Positions 16,537-26,142 are shown, counted from the first letter of the stretch. The stretch is 64,000 nt of DNA from Phaeodactylibacter xiamenensis (GCF_000759025.1 NZ_JPOS01000012.1:1-64000); one strand, 5' to 3'. Made by a program: numbers and translations. Notes: generated by a model from the letters alone, not told the origin.

Positions 16537-18252
16537 CTAGAACGAGCGGTCATCCACCTGCTCCAGCCAGTCTTTGATTACATCCACCACTGAAGCGACG
16601 CAGCCATCCCCGAAGGGGGAGCTCAGATTGGCCAGTTGCACCAATTCCAGGAAGGACTGACTGCCGCCTGCCTGGCACAGCCGCAGGTAATCGCTCCAGG
16701 CCGTTTCGTGCCCCTCCTGATCTTTTTTCCAGAACTGGAAGGCACAAATCTGCGCCAGCGTATAGTCGATGTAGTAGAAGGGCACGTTGAAGATGTGGCT
16801 TTGCTTCTGCCAGAAGCGCCCGGCATCCAGAAAATCATACCCATCGTAGTCGCGCTGTGGCAAATATTTCTGCTCAATCCGCCGCCAGCCGGCGTTGCGC
16901 TCTTCCGGCGTAATGTCCGGGTTTTCGTACACGAAATGCTGGAATTCATCCACGGCTACACCGTAAGGCAGGAAGTGGATAGCGCCCGCGAGGTGACCAA
17001 ATTTGTATTTCTCAGTATCTGCTTTGAAGAAGGATTCCATCCAGGGCCAGGTGAAGAACTCCATACTCATGGAGTGTATCTCACAAGCCTCTGTTGTGGG
17101 CCATACGTATTCTCCTATGCCCTGATCCCGGCTGCTGTATACCTGAAAAGCATGGCCGGCTTCGTGAGTTAGTACATCGATATCACCACTTGTGCCATTA
17201 AAGTTAGAGAAAATGAAGGGCGCTTTGTAGCCGTCGATGAAGGTGCAGTATCCTCCGGTGGCTTTACCGGGGCGGGTTTCCAGGTCCATGAGTTTGGCTT
17301 CCTGCATAAAGCGGAAAAACTGATGGGTTTCCGGTGAAAGCTCCCGGTACATTTGCTCTGCCTGCTCTACGATCCAGCCCGGCTCGCCTTTAGGGTCCGG
17401 ATTGCCGGAGGCGAAGCGGAGGTCTTCATCGTAAAAGCGGAGTTTGTCCAGCCCCAGGCGGTTGCGCTGCCGTTCGTACAGCTGCTGCGCGATGGGCACA
17501 ATATGCGTTTTGACCTGTTCCCTGAAGTTAGCTACCATCTCCGGGTTATAATCGGAGCGCAGCATACGGTCGTAGGCCAGCCCGATGAAGTTGTCGTAGC
17601 CCAGTTTTTTCGCAATCTGATGGCGGACCCTGACCAGTTGGTCGAATACGCCCTCAATGGCTTCAGCATTGGCTTCATAAAAGCCCCACTTAGCGAGCTG
17701 TGCTTCCCGGCGGGTCGCCTGATCTCTATCCGTCTCATGCTTAATGATGGAAGACAGGTTTTCCTCCCTGCCGCGAAACTCGATCTTTGCCCCTGCTTTG
17801 ATCTTGGTGTACTGACTGCTCAGTTTATTCTCTTCCTGCAGCAGCTCCAGCACGGAGTCATCAAAAGTTTTCAGGCTCTGCCCGGCAATACGAAAGAGCT
17901 GTGCTCCCCATCGTGCTTCCAGCTCCTGCCGGAATTTTGCGCTGAGCAGCTGAGCATAGAATTTATTGACCAGCCCCTGATAGGCCGGGGTTTGCTGATC
18001 GAAGTATTCGTTTTCCTTCTCGTAAAATTCATCTCCGGTGTCCATTGTATGCCGGATCATGCAGAGATTGTACATGGTAGAGAAGGTATTGCGCAAATCG
18101 TTGATATGGCGCAAAGCTTCGTGTTGTTCCTCTGCGTCATGAGCGTGCTCGAAAGCATCAAGGGCAGTCTGAAAGTCTTCTTCGAAGCGCTTAAAATCGG
18201 GGCGCTTGTACTCAAACTGGTCAAATGTTGTATTCACGGCTAAGGTTTGCAT
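16537..18252 (-). CDS. M3 family oligoendopeptidase
   Basis: A 571-residue zinc metallopeptidase of the M3/PepF group, which cleaves short peptides in the cytoplasm. The zinc site is HEAGH at residues 363-367; the third ligand is the Glu of EACEIHSMSMEFF shortly after. Length and the mostly helical N-terminal half fit the family. There is no signal peptide. The gene ends about 90 bp from the convergent Ig-like lipoprotein gene and is divergent from uppS. No operon partner seen. Confidence 0.92.
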   Translation of the reverse strand: MQTLAVNTTFDQFEYKRPDFKRFEEDFQTALDAFEHAHDAEEQHEALRHINDLRNTFSTMYNLCMIRHTMDTGDEFYEKENEYFDQQTPAYQGLVNKFYAQLLSAKFRQELEARWGAQLFRIAGQSLKTFDDSVLELLQEENKLSSQYTKIKAGAKIEFRGREENLSSIIKHETDRDQATRREAQLAKWGFYEANAEAIEGVFDQLVRVRHQIAKKLGYDNFIGLAYDRMLRSDYNPEMVANFREQVKTHIVPIAQQLYERQRNRLGLDKLRFYDEDLRFASGNPDPKGEPGWIVEQAEQMYRELSPETHQFFRFMQEAKLMDLETRPGKATGGYCTFIDGYKAPFIFSNFNGTSGDIDVLTHEAGHAFQVYSSRDQGIGEYVWPTTEACEIHSMSMEFFTWPWMESFFKADTEKYKFGHLAGAIHFLPYGVAVDEFQHFVYENPDITPEERNAGWRRIEQKYLPQRDYDGYDFLDAGRFWQKQSHIFNVPFYYIDYTLAQICAFQFWKKDQEGHETAWSDYLRLCQAGGSQSFLELVQLANLSSPFGDGCVASVVDVIKDWLEQVDDRSF

Positions 18253-18420
18253 AGTTTAGTTGCGGCTTTCAAATGAGATAACAAAGCGGTAAGATTAACG
18301 GGGAGACAAGCACCTCTGATCGGAAAGACAGAACAGGTCCCGGCCAGCAGCGCCTGCTAAAGGAGATCAAAGATAAGACAATTTACAGCCTATCTTCCCC
18401 TTACTTGGGCGGAAAGTGTG

Positions 18421-18428
18421 TACATTTG
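18421..18428 (+). promoter_or_regulatory. Candidate -7 promoter element TACATTTG
   Basis: It fits TAnnTTTG and stands 115 bp upstream of the uppS GTG. The expected TTG at -33 is not present at 19-20 bp spacing. Confidence 0.4.
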
Positions 18429-18542
18429 TGGCTGTTTCCCCAATCCTGACCTTATCTTAGCCTGCTTAAGATTCAGGCAGTTGCTTAACAGGCCGTATAG
18501 GCAAAAGTTTAGGCAACGAGGGGCCAGCATAAAAGCGATGAC

Positions 18543-19292
18543 GTGGAACAGCAAGCATTAAAATCACAAATAGACCTCGATAAACTCCCCCGGCATATTG
18601 CAGTCATTATGGATGGCAACGGCCGGTGGGCTAAGCAGCACGGCAAGCCACGGGTGTTTGGCCACAAAAACGGGGTAACCGCCGTGCGGGAAGTCACAGA
18701 GGCTGCTGCCGAACTGGGGGTAGAATACGTTACACTCTATGCTTTTTCCACAGAAAACTGGAAACGCCCGAAGCTGGAGGTAGGTGCACTGATGCGCCTG
18801 CTCGTTGAAACGTTGTCCAAAGAAATTGAAACCCTCAATAAAAACAACATCCGCCTCAAGGCAATAGGTGACCTTTCCAAACTGCCGGATATTACCCATA
18901 AGGCCCTGCTCGATGGCATTGCGAAAACCCAGCACAACAAGCGGATGACCCTGGTCCTGGCACTCAACTACAGTGGCCGGTGGGAAATCACGGAAGCCGC
19001 CAAAAGCCTGAGCGAACAGATCAAAAGCGGAGAACTGGCACCGGAAGACATCAATCAGGACACCCTGGGGCGCCACCTCAGTACGAAGGGTATGCCTGAC
19101 CCGGAACTGCTCATCCGCACCAGTGGAGAGACCCGGATTAGCAATTTCCTGCTTTGGCAGATTGCCTATGCAGAACTCTACTTCACTCCTACCTACTGGC
19201 CAGAGTTCCGCAAAGCTCATTTCTACCAGGCTATTATCGACTATCAGCGGCGAGAGCGGCGGTTTGGGAAAACCAGTGAACAATTGGTGTAA
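18543..19292 (+). CDS. uppS: Isoprenyl transferase (undecaprenyl diphosphate synthase)
   Basis: A 249-residue cis-prenyltransferase making the C55 carrier for peptidoglycan and other envelope polymers. The catalytic motif HIAVIMDGNGRWAKQ has Asp24. The later signatures RTSGETRISNFLLWQ and the helix AELYFTPTYWPEF are also present. The only sensible start is the GTG at 18543; an ATG at 18538 is in another frame, and the next in-frame ATG falls inside the active-site motif. It precedes bamA by about 275 bp, an arrangement often seen in Bacteroidota. Confidence 0.95.
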   Translation: MEQQALKSQIDLDKLPRHIAVIMDGNGRWAKQHGKPRVFGHKNGVTAVREVTEAAAELGVEYVTLYAFSTENWKRPKLEVGALMRLLVETLSKEIETLNKNNIRLKAIGDLSKLPDITHKALLDGIAKTQHNKRMTLVLALNYSGRWEITEAAKSLSEQIKSGELAPEDINQDTLGRHLSTKGMPDPELLIRTSGETRISNFLLWQIAYAELYFTPTYWPEFRKAHFYQAIIDYQRRERRFGKTSEQLV

Positions 19293-19415
19293 AACAGACT
19301 GCAATAAGAGAATTTTCACCGGGCCCATACAACCTCAGGTGGCAGCAAGGCGTCCCCTTAAGGTAGTTTTTTCTAATCCACCACCGGAATATGCGGTTTT
19401 GCTGATTACAACGCT

Positions 19416-19423
19416 TATTTTTG
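19416..19423 (+). promoter_or_regulatory. Candidate -7 promoter element TATTTTTG for bamA
   Basis: It matches TAnnTTTG. A TTG lies upstream but at only 14 bp, shorter than usual. If used, transcription would begin near 19430, which rules out very early bamA starts and supports starts at 19535 or 19568. Confidence 0.35.
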
Positions 19424-19567
19424 CGGGCAAATCCACTGAAAGCCAATGAAAAACGGCTTCAGAAAAGTACCAGCGCCAGCTGTGCCCCTGCTTTGGGAGC
19501 GCTAAAAAAGCACAGCAACTTGCAACAGAAGCACATGAAACAATTGACATACCTGCAAAGCGATTCT

Positions 19568-22123
19568 ATGCAGATGAAGACAAAAGCCTTTTTTCTCAAG
19601 TGCCTGATGAGCCTGCCTCTCCTGGTGCTGAGCCTGCCACTCCGGGCACAAGCTGATCAAGACAGCATCCCGGTACTCGAATACGGCGAACCGCTGGAGT
19701 ACGAAATCGGCGGCATTAAAGTCGTTGGCGCAGACTATAGTGATGATAACGCTGTGATCAGTATCGCGGGCTTCCGCGTAGGTGATAAAATCCGCATTCC
19801 AGGGCCTAAAATCCAAAAAGCGATTAAAGCCCTTTGGAAACTGCGCCTGTTCACGGATGTCAAAATCGTCAAGGAAAAAACAATCGGTGATATTGTTTTC
19901 CTGGAAATTCATGTTCAGGAGCGCCCCCGTCTCACCCGCCACTCCTATCAGGGCGTGAAAAAATCCGTCCATGATGACCTCAACGACGAAGTGAACAAAT
20001 ACCTGCTCAAAGGCGGGATTGTCACTGAAAACGTCAAGACCAACGCTCGCGAAGCCATTGAAGACTATTTTATTGGTAAAGGCTATCTGGATGCCGTAGC
20101 CACTGTTCGGGAAATCCCGGACTCCATCCGCCCGAACTCGGTCCGCCTGGTCTTTGATATAGACCGGAAGGACAAAGTGAAAATCCGCAATATCAACTTT
20201 GTGGGCAACGACAACGTCAAGGGCAAGAAGCTGCGCAAAAAAATGGAGGACACCAAGGAGAAGCGCCGCCTTTTCGCCTCCTCCAAATTCATTATGGACG
20301 AATACGAGGAAGATAAAGAGGCCCTCGTTGCTTTTTACAATACGCTGGGCTACCGGGATGCAGCCATCGAAAGCGATAGCCTATACCGGGATGAAGACGG
20401 CTTGCTCAACATCCAAATCAATATCGATGAGGGCAATCAGTACTATTTTCGGAATATCGCCTGGAAGGGCAACTCCATTTACGATGAGCAAACCCTGGCC
20501 AACGTACTTAGCATCTCCAAAGGGGATATTTACAATCAGGAACTGCTGCAGACCCGCCTGAGTTTTAGTCAGGATGGACGGGATGTCAGCACGCTTTATA
20601 TGGACAACGGCTACCTCTTTTTCCAGGTAGACCCTATTGAAGTGGCGGTGGAAGACGATTCCATTGATTTGGAAATCCGAATATTTGAAGGCCCTCAGGC
20701 GACGATCGACAAAGTGGTGATCAAAGGCAATGACCGCACGCACGAGCATGTGGTCCGCCGTCAGCTCCGGACACTTCCGGGCAAGAAGTTTAGCCGTTCC
20801 GATATCATCCGCTCGCAGCGGGAACTAATGAACCTCAACTACTTCAACCCGGAGACGTTGGGTATCAATACGCCGGTCAATCCGCAGCGGGGCACTGTGG
20901 ATATCGAGTACACACTTGAAGAAAAACCCTCCGACCAGTTGGAGCTTTCCGCTGGCTGGGGTGGCCTTCAGGGTGTGATTGGTACGCTGGGGGTTTCGTT
21001 CAACAACTTCTCCATGCGCAACTTCTTCAACAAGGAAGCCTGGCGCCCCTTACCGCAGGGTGATGGTCAGCGCCTGTCGTTACGTGCGCAGACTAATGGT
21101 GCTTTCTTCCAGTCCTATAACGCTACTTTCACTGAGCCATGGCTGGGTGGCAAAAAGCCCAACTCTCTTACCGTGGCTGGTTTCTACAACAAATTTTCGG
21201 GCAGCTTTAGCAGAACTAACCCAAGCAGTCTGAGTATTGCTCAGCTATCTGTTAGCCTTGGTAAGCGCCTAAGGTGGCCGGATGATAACTTCGTCACCAG
21301 CACTGCCCTAAATCTACAGCAACTCACTTTGATTCAATGGGCCGGACAAGCGTTCACTACCGATCAGAATGAATTTGTGAATAATGGAAAGTTCAACAAC
21401 TTTAGTATTACACAGACTCTGGTCCGCTCTACGGTTAATGATCCGATTTTCCCGAAAGATGGATCCCGGATTTCACTTTCTGTACAGTTTACCCCACCCT
21501 ATTCTCTTTTCAACCCGGACCGGGACTACGCCTCAGAGCCGGTACAGGAGCGCTTCCGCTTCGTAGAGTATCACAAGTGGCGGTTTGATGCGGATTGGTA
21601 TACGCCAATCGTGGGGGACCTCATCTTCAAGGCTCAAGCCAAAATCGGTATGGTGGGCTCTTACGACTCGCGTTTGGGTACCTCCCCATTTGAGCGCTTT
21701 CTGCTGGGTGGTGATGGTATTAACAACCAACAGTTCGGTTTCCAGGGTGTGGATATTATCTCATTGCGGGGCTACGAGGAAACGGAACTTCCTGCCAATA
21801 TCAACCCGGCACGCCAAGGTCAAACGCTGGCCACACCAGTATTCAGCAAGATTACATTAGAACTCCGGTACCCACTTTCGCTCAATCCGAGCTCAACGAT
21901 CTACGTTTTGGCTTTTGCACAGGGGGGGAATGCGTGGAGGTCCACCCGGGAGTACAATCCCTTTGATCTCCGCCGCTCAGCCGGTCTTGGCCTTCGGGTC
22001 TTCCTGCCTATGTTTGGTACACTTGGCTTCGATTACGGTATCGGCTTCGATAAGCCTGGTGCGGATCGGACCATTCAGGGCCTGGGCAACTTCAACATCA
22101 TACTTGGTTTCGAGCCGGAATAA
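19568..22123 (+). CDS. bamA: Outer membrane protein assembly factor BamA
   Basis: An Omp85 protein of about 851 residues that folds and inserts outer-membrane beta-barrels. The chosen start gives MQMKTKAFFLKCLMSLPLLVLSLPLRAQA as signal peptide. An ATG 33 bp upstream (19535) is also possible. Five POTRA-like units follow (for example GGIKVVGADYSDDNAVISIAG, IRNINFVGNDNVKGKKL, RNIAWKGNSIYDEQTL, IDKVVIKGNDRTHEHVV). The C-terminal half is the barrel, with the conserved RFLLGGDGINNQQFGFQG region and ending GNFNIILGFEPE. The loop segment MRNFFNKEAWRPLPQGDGQ is typical of Bacteroidota BamA. A strong terminator closes the transcript. Confidence 0.95.
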   Translation: MQMKTKAFFLKCLMSLPLLVLSLPLRAQADQDSIPVLEYGEPLEYEIGGIKVVGADYSDDNAVISIAGFRVGDKIRIPGPKIQKAIKALWKLRLFTDVKIVKEKTIGDIVFLEIHVQERPRLTRHSYQGVKKSVHDDLNDEVNKYLLKGGIVTENVKTNAREAIEDYFIGKGYLDAVATVREIPDSIRPNSVRLVFDIDRKDKVKIRNINFVGNDNVKGKKLRKKMEDTKEKRRLFASSKFIMDEYEEDKEALVAFYNTLGYRDAAIESDSLYRDEDGLLNIQINIDEGNQYYFRNIAWKGNSIYDEQTLANVLSISKGDIYNQELLQTRLSFSQDGRDVSTLYMDNGYLFFQVDPIEVAVEDDSIDLEIRIFEGPQATIDKVVIKGNDRTHEHVVRRQLRTLPGKKFSRSDIIRSQRELMNLNYFNPETLGINTPVNPQRGTVDIEYTLEEKPSDQLELSAGWGGLQGVIGTLGVSFNNFSMRNFFNKEAWRPLPQGDGQRLSLRAQTNGAFFQSYNATFTEPWLGGKKPNSLTVAGFYNKFSGSFSRTNPSSLSIAQLSVSLGKRLRWPDDNFVTSTALNLQQLTLIQWAGQAFTTDQNEFVNNGKFNNFSITQTLVRSTVNDPIFPKDGSRISLSVQFTPPYSLFNPDRDYASEPVQERFRFVEYHKWRFDADWYTPIVGDLIFKAQAKIGMVGSYDSRLGTSPFERFLLGGDGINNQQFGFQGVDIISLRGYEETELPANINPARQGQTLATPVFSKITLELRYPLSLNPSSTIYVLAFAQGGNAWRSTREYNPFDLRRSAGLGLRVFLPMFGTLGFDYGIGFDKPGADRTIQGLGNFNIILGFEPE

Positions 22124-22145
22124 TCTACCGTAACCAAAGACGGAA

Positions 22146-22182
22146 AACGGGGGCAGCCACCAAAGCTGTCCCCGTTTTTTAT
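22146..22182 (+). terminator. Intrinsic terminator after bamA
   Basis: AACGGGGGCAGC pairs with GCTGTCCCCGTT across a 7-nt loop, with one G-T pair, and is followed by TTTTTT. It ends 60 bp after the bamA stop and touches the stop of the small gene on the other strand. Confidence 0.85.
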
Positions 22183-22350
22183 TTAGTACATGTAAGTCTT
22201 GAGATAGGCCCAGATATCGTGGCGGTTCATAAGGCCATACAACAGGATGGCAATGAAGAGGAACAGGAAAAACAAGCGGGTTTTGCGCATAGTATCCTGG
22301 AAGCGCTCCCTGCGGCTCCTGAAGTTTCGTTTTCGGCTTTTATACCCCAT
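22183..22350 (-). CDS. Small basic membrane protein (55 aa)
   Basis: A short gene reading MGYKSRKRNFRSRRERFQ at the N-terminus. One hydrophobic helix (LFFLFLFIAILLYGL, about residues 26-40) and a short tail ending LKTYMY follow. About a third of the first 25 residues are Arg or Lys, so the N-terminus should face the cytoplasm. It starts 58 bp after the rsgA stop on the same strand, with no terminator between, so it is probably the last gene of the GGGP synthase - rsgA unit. The stop lies against the bamA terminator. No family recognised; the basic tail could contact RNA or lipid headgroups, but this is speculation. Confidence 0.6.
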   Translation of the reverse strand: MGYKSRKRNFRSRRERFQDTMRKTRLFFLFLFIAILLYGLMNRHDIWAYLKTYMY

Positions 22351-22408
22351 TGTTCAATTTTTCGCAAAGGTGCGCTTTTTTCAGGAGTGAAGGTGCCTGC
22401 GGCTGGAA

Positions 22409-23359
22409 TTAAATCCCCTTATGGCGCTCCCAGTAATTCTGGTCTTCCACTTCTTCCAGAATTGTCAGGTAGTTTTCGTAACGGAGCACGCTTAGCTCTT
22501 CTGACTCCACCGCATCCCGGACGGCACATCCGGGCTCAGAGCGGTGCAGACAGTTGCCGCCGAATTTACAGTCTTCAGAGTACTTGAAAAACTCCTTGAA
22601 ATTGTGGGCAACATCCATCGGCTCCAAATGAATGAAGGACAACGACTTGATGCCTGGGGTATCAATGATCGCACCACCCTCACGCAGCGCATGCATCTCC
22701 GCAAAGGTGGTGGTATGCTGCCCTTTACCCGAATAATCACTTAACTCCTGTGTACGAAGCTCCAGGTCGGGCTCCACGGCATTGACGAGCGTTGACTTGC
22801 CCACACCCGACTGGCCTGTAATGAGCGTGGTTTTATCTTTAAGCAATGCCTTGAGTTCGGGTATACCCTGCCCTTCCAGAGCAGAGACCAAAATCGCTTG
22901 GTAGCCAATGTGCCCGTAGATGTCGCGCAGGTATTCAAATACGCCCACATGTCCGGTATCGTAGAGGTCGGCTTTATTAAAGACAATGATGGCAGGAATT
23001 TCATAGGGTTCCGTCATCAGCAAAAACCGGTCAATAAACCCCTGCTTGAGGTCCGGCTGGGTAATGGTCATAATGACGATGGCCTGGTCGATGTTGCTGG
23101 CCAGAAGATGAAGGTCGTGACGGCGGCGGGGCGACTGCCGGACCACATAATTGCGGCGGGGCAGGATATTCCGGATGGTCCCGTTATCTTCTTTTTCACT
23201 ACGTTCTACCTCGACCCTGTCGCCTACTGCTACGGGGTTAGTGATTTTCTGACCTTCGAGCCGAAATTTCCCGACGATACGGCAGTCCAACACGCTATCA
23301 TCCGCCATTTGTACCTGATACCAGCTCCCTGTGGATTTAACGACAGTTCCTTGTTCCAA
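22409..23359 (-). CDS. rsgA: Ribosome small subunit maturation GTPase RsgA
   Basis: A 316-residue circularly permuted GTPase that acts in late maturation of the 30S subunit. It has an N-terminal OB fold, then the permuted motif order: NKAD at 128-131 (G4), GQSGVGKST at 182-190 (G1) and DTPG near 239 (G3). The C-terminal zinc region has CKFGGNCLHRSEPGC, with Cys and His as ligands. All key residues are present. It follows the GGGP synthase gene after 63 bp on the same strand. Confidence 0.95.
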   Translation of the reverse strand: MEQGTVVKSTGSWYQVQMADDSVLDCRIVGKFRLEGQKITNPVAVGDRVEVERSEKEDNGTIRNILPRRNYVVRQSPRRRHDLHLLASNIDQAIVIMTITQPDLKQGFIDRFLLMTEPYEIPAIIVFNKADLYDTGHVGVFEYLRDIYGHIGYQAILVSALEGQGIPELKALLKDKTTLITGQSGVGKSTLVNAVEPDLELRTQELSDYSGKGQHTTTFAEMHALREGGAIIDTPGIKSLSFIHLEPMDVAHNFKEFFKYSEDCKFGGNCLHRSEPGCAVRDAVESEELSVLRYENYLTILEEVEDQNYWERHKGI

Positions 23360-23422
23360 ATCTGTTGTGTTTTGAATTTCAGTAGTGCAACCATGCTCAA
23401 CCCGAGAAGGTTCCCGAAAGCA

Positions 23423-24178
23423 TCAGCTTGCACCGGCATGCACAGCTTCGGCCATGGCACGGAGCAGGCGGCGGTCGTTTTCAATAGCATTGCCTACCAC
23501 GATGACATCAGCGCCGGCAGTGGCAGTCTGAAAAGCCCGTTCCGGGGTCCGGATACCGCCGCCCACGATGAGCGGAATCTGTGTATTAGTGGCGACCCGG
23601 CGTATCATGGCCTCCGAAATGGGGTATCGGGCACCGCTGCCGGCATCCATGTACAGCAGTTTCAGCCCCAGCATCTCTCCGGCGAGAGCCGTCGCCATAG
23701 CTATGTCAGGCTTATCAGCCGGAATGGGCGTGGTATTGCTCATGTAGGAAACAGTGGTGGCGGCCCCTCCGTCAATCAGCATATAGCCGGTCCCGATCAC
23801 CTCAAGATCCGCATGATGGAGATAGGGTGCACTAATGACCTGCTGCCCGATGAGGAGTTCCGGATTGCGGCCGGAAATGAGGGACAGGAAGAGTAAGGCA
23901 TCCGCATTATCATCGATTTGCAGCGGGCTGCCCGGGAATAACACCAGCGGAAGATTGCAGGACGTACGCAATTGCTGCAAACATGCCGAGAGGGTATTAT
24001 GGACCAGCAAGCTCCCGCCTACAAACAGAAAATCCACGTTTGTTTGTTCGCCCAGCTCTGCCAGAGCAGGCAAGCCATCTATGCTTACTTCATCGGGATC
24101 GATAAGTAAGGCGAAGCACTTGCGGCCCTCTGACTTAGCCTGGCATATTTGCTTATATATAGGATTCGGCTTGGACAT
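23423..24178 (-). CDS. Geranylgeranylglyceryl phosphate synthase family protein
   Basis: A 251-residue TIM-barrel prenyltransferase of the GGGP/heptaprenylglyceryl phosphate synthase family. It joins a polyprenyl diphosphate to glycerol-1-phosphate through an ether bond. Motifs are LLIDPDEVS near the N-terminus, VGGSLL, VLFPGSP, YMLIDGG, YMDAGSGA (the family writes YLEAGSGA) and VGGGIRTPE close to the C-terminus. The ATG at 24178 is chosen because a longer frame would add 43 residues of non-conserved sequence overlapping the gene upstream. Group II enzymes of this family are known in Bacteroidota; their lipid product in this organism is not known. Confidence 0.92.
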   Translation of the reverse strand: MSKPNPIYKQICQAKSEGRKCFALLIDPDEVSIDGLPALAELGEQTNVDFLFVGGSLLVHNTLSACLQQLRTSCNLPLVLFPGSPLQIDDNADALLFLSLISGRNPELLIGQQVISAPYLHHADLEVIGTGYMLIDGGAATTVSYMSNTTPIPADKPDIAMATALAGEMLGLKLLYMDAGSGARYPISEAMIRRVATNTQIPLIVGGGIRTPERAFQTATAGADVIVVGNAIENDRRLLRAMAEAVHAGAS

Positions 24179-24239
24179 ATTTTCATTGCAGCTTAGACCG
24201 CTAAGATAAAATATTTTTACAGTCCGCTTAATAGCCGGT

Positions 24240-26138
24240 TCAAGTACGTTTTTGGACCAGCACCGCCATCGACCGCTCCAGCTTTCCGACTTCCAGCCAA
24301 AAGGCACGGAATTCTTCGTAGGCAGCAGGGGGCAGTTCTGCCATCTTGCGCTGGAGCACCCTGACTATGGTTATGGTCCCCGGCTGATGGTCAACTTTTA
24401 GCTGATAGTAGCCTGTAGGGTGCTCAAGGGTGGCTGTTTCTTCCATGATGCTCTCCACTTCATAGCCATCAGGTAGCTGGTAACTCACGGTGTCGCGGCA
24501 GGTAAAGCCTTCTCTTATGGCTATCGGCCAGCGGCGGTTTTCACACGGAGGCGGTGCAGTGCCGACAGCAACCACTGGCAGCAGCGGCAGGAATAAACGC
24601 TTTCCCCCTTTGGAGGCGAACCTTTCAGATTGGCCCTCCAAAAACACCTGGCAAGCCGCTTTATCGGGTTCTGGCAACACCTCCAGTTTTTCGATGAGCA
24701 GCCCGGGCGCAGCCAGCAAGTTTTCCCGGGCGGCATCTTTCAGTTCTGTTTCCGAATAATAGGCATCCATAGCCCGCCAGCGTTCTGCATCCCTTGCGGC
24801 CATCTGAAAGCGCTGGCTGAGGCGGGCATCTCCGGTTTCACTGAGTTGTACGGAGGTCTTTCCACTCCGGATGTTGTCCAGGTACCCCAGATGGGGCGTA
24901 TGGTATAAACCTCCGCCTTCTTCTTTCACAAGCAATACCTTCCGGTCGTGGTTACCGAAATAGATGTACTGTGGCGGCCCAACCGGAACCGTACATTCAA
25001 GCCAGTTGTCCTGCCCGGGCAGGTACAATAAAACATGATTAAACTGGCTTTTGACCAGGGCGGTATCCAGCTTGACCGGTGCACCACCTGTCCGGATGAG
25101 TGCCGGGTATGCTTCAATCCCCACTTCCCTGAGCATAGCCCACATGTAATTGGTCAGGGCTTTGCAGTCACCATATTTGTTTTTTGTTACGTATTCGGCA
25201 TCAAAGGGCTGCCACCCCCCAATGCCCAGCTGTACACTGACATAGCGCATATTCTGCTGAAGGTAGCGGTAAAGGCGGGCAATCTTCTCTTCATCTGAAG
25301 TAGCCCCTGCAACCAGTTGTTGGATTTCTGATTTTACCGTTTCAGGGAGTACGCCCCGCCCTTCCCAAAGCGTGTGTATGTACTTACTAAGGGCTGCCCA
25401 ACTCGAAAATTCCCCTTCGTAACCCTCAATACTAACCCGGCCCGGCACACAAATGGCCTTGGGCAGGAGCTCCTCAGCTTGCGGGGCATATGCTTCATAA
25501 GGCAGGGCTTTGAGATACTGTACCTGCCAGGTACAAGACCATTCATCACCGGCATTAGACAGCATTGGTTCAACCGGCAGCCGGTACCCCTTATAATTGA
25601 CGGGGAAATCCTTCGGTGCACTAACGGAAAACCGGGCAGCCTCTACGCTGTAACCAAAGTGCTGCGGGTACCACTCTTCCCCTGCAGCAAAGTCAATACC
25701 TTCCAGCTCACGCTCGTAGCGGTAGCTAATTGTGTAAGGGTAAGTATTATGCCTGACCTCCACGTGCTTGATACGGCGGTCACCATAAAGGGTGCCTCCC
25801 GAAACAGCAGAGTAGTCCTTCACTTCGTCTTTATCCACTACCCGCAGTTCCCGGCCCAGTGCATCGTACAGCACAATTTCAATTTTACGGACCCGGGTCC
25901 CCTCATCGTAGTAAATAACCAGCTCATTGGCACTGCTTTTTTCATTAAGCAGTGTTAATGTTTTTTCCACTTTGAGATACCCTTTTTTCCCGGACCGGAT
26001 ATCCAGGTCCACATTATAGTCCCGCACTACCACATTAGCGCCTTCTGTCAGGCTGTCGGGAATAGTAAACGCGGCATAGTGCTGTGCCGCAGCAGGCAGC
26101 GCAAAAGCCAGGGTGATGGCCAGTATCAATGCTCTCAT
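24240..26138 (-). CDS. DUF3857/transglutaminase-like exported protein with an intact catalytic Cys
   Basis: A 632-residue exported protein. The signal peptide MRALILAITLAFALPAAAQ starts at the ATG at 26138. The N-terminal DUF3857 domain follows (VEKTLTLLNEKSSANELVIYY ... YPYTISYRYERELEG). The transglutaminase-like core has KNKYGDCKALTNYMWAMLR, with the Cys of GDC as likely nucleophile, and a downstream SQFNHVLLYLPGQDNWLECT with the His and acidic partner. A C-terminal beta domain closes the protein. The family is abundant in Bacteroidota and thought to be periplasmic; substrates are unknown. It starts 4 bp after the stop of the related gene at 26143-28164, so both are one operon. Confidence 0.85.
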   Translation of the reverse strand: MRALILAITLAFALPAAAQHYAAFTIPDSLTEGANVVVRDYNVDLDIRSGKKGYLKVEKTLTLLNEKSSANELVIYYDEGTRVRKIEIVLYDALGRELRVVDKDEVKDYSAVSGGTLYGDRRIKHVEVRHNTYPYTISYRYERELEGIDFAAGEEWYPQHFGYSVEAARFSVSAPKDFPVNYKGYRLPVEPMLSNAGDEWSCTWQVQYLKALPYEAYAPQAEELLPKAICVPGRVSIEGYEGEFSSWAALSKYIHTLWEGRGVLPETVKSEIQQLVAGATSDEEKIARLYRYLQQNMRYVSVQLGIGGWQPFDAEYVTKNKYGDCKALTNYMWAMLREVGIEAYPALIRTGGAPVKLDTALVKSQFNHVLLYLPGQDNWLECTVPVGPPQYIYFGNHDRKVLLVKEEGGGLYHTPHLGYLDNIRSGKTSVQLSETGDARLSQRFQMAARDAERWRAMDAYYSETELKDAARENLLAAPGLLIEKLEVLPEPDKAACQVFLEGQSERFASKGGKRLFLPLLPVVAVGTAPPPCENRRWPIAIREGFTCRDTVSYQLPDGYEVESIMEETATLEHPTGYYQLKVDHQPGTITIVRVLQRKMAELPPAAYEEFRAFWLEVGKLERSMAVLVQKRT

Positions 26139-26142
26139 GGTG

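Noticed and set aside
22898-23896. Plus-strand open frame of 332 codons
   Set aside because: Spans rsgA and the GGGP synthase gene in antisense and crosses the gap between them. Both minus genes are certain.
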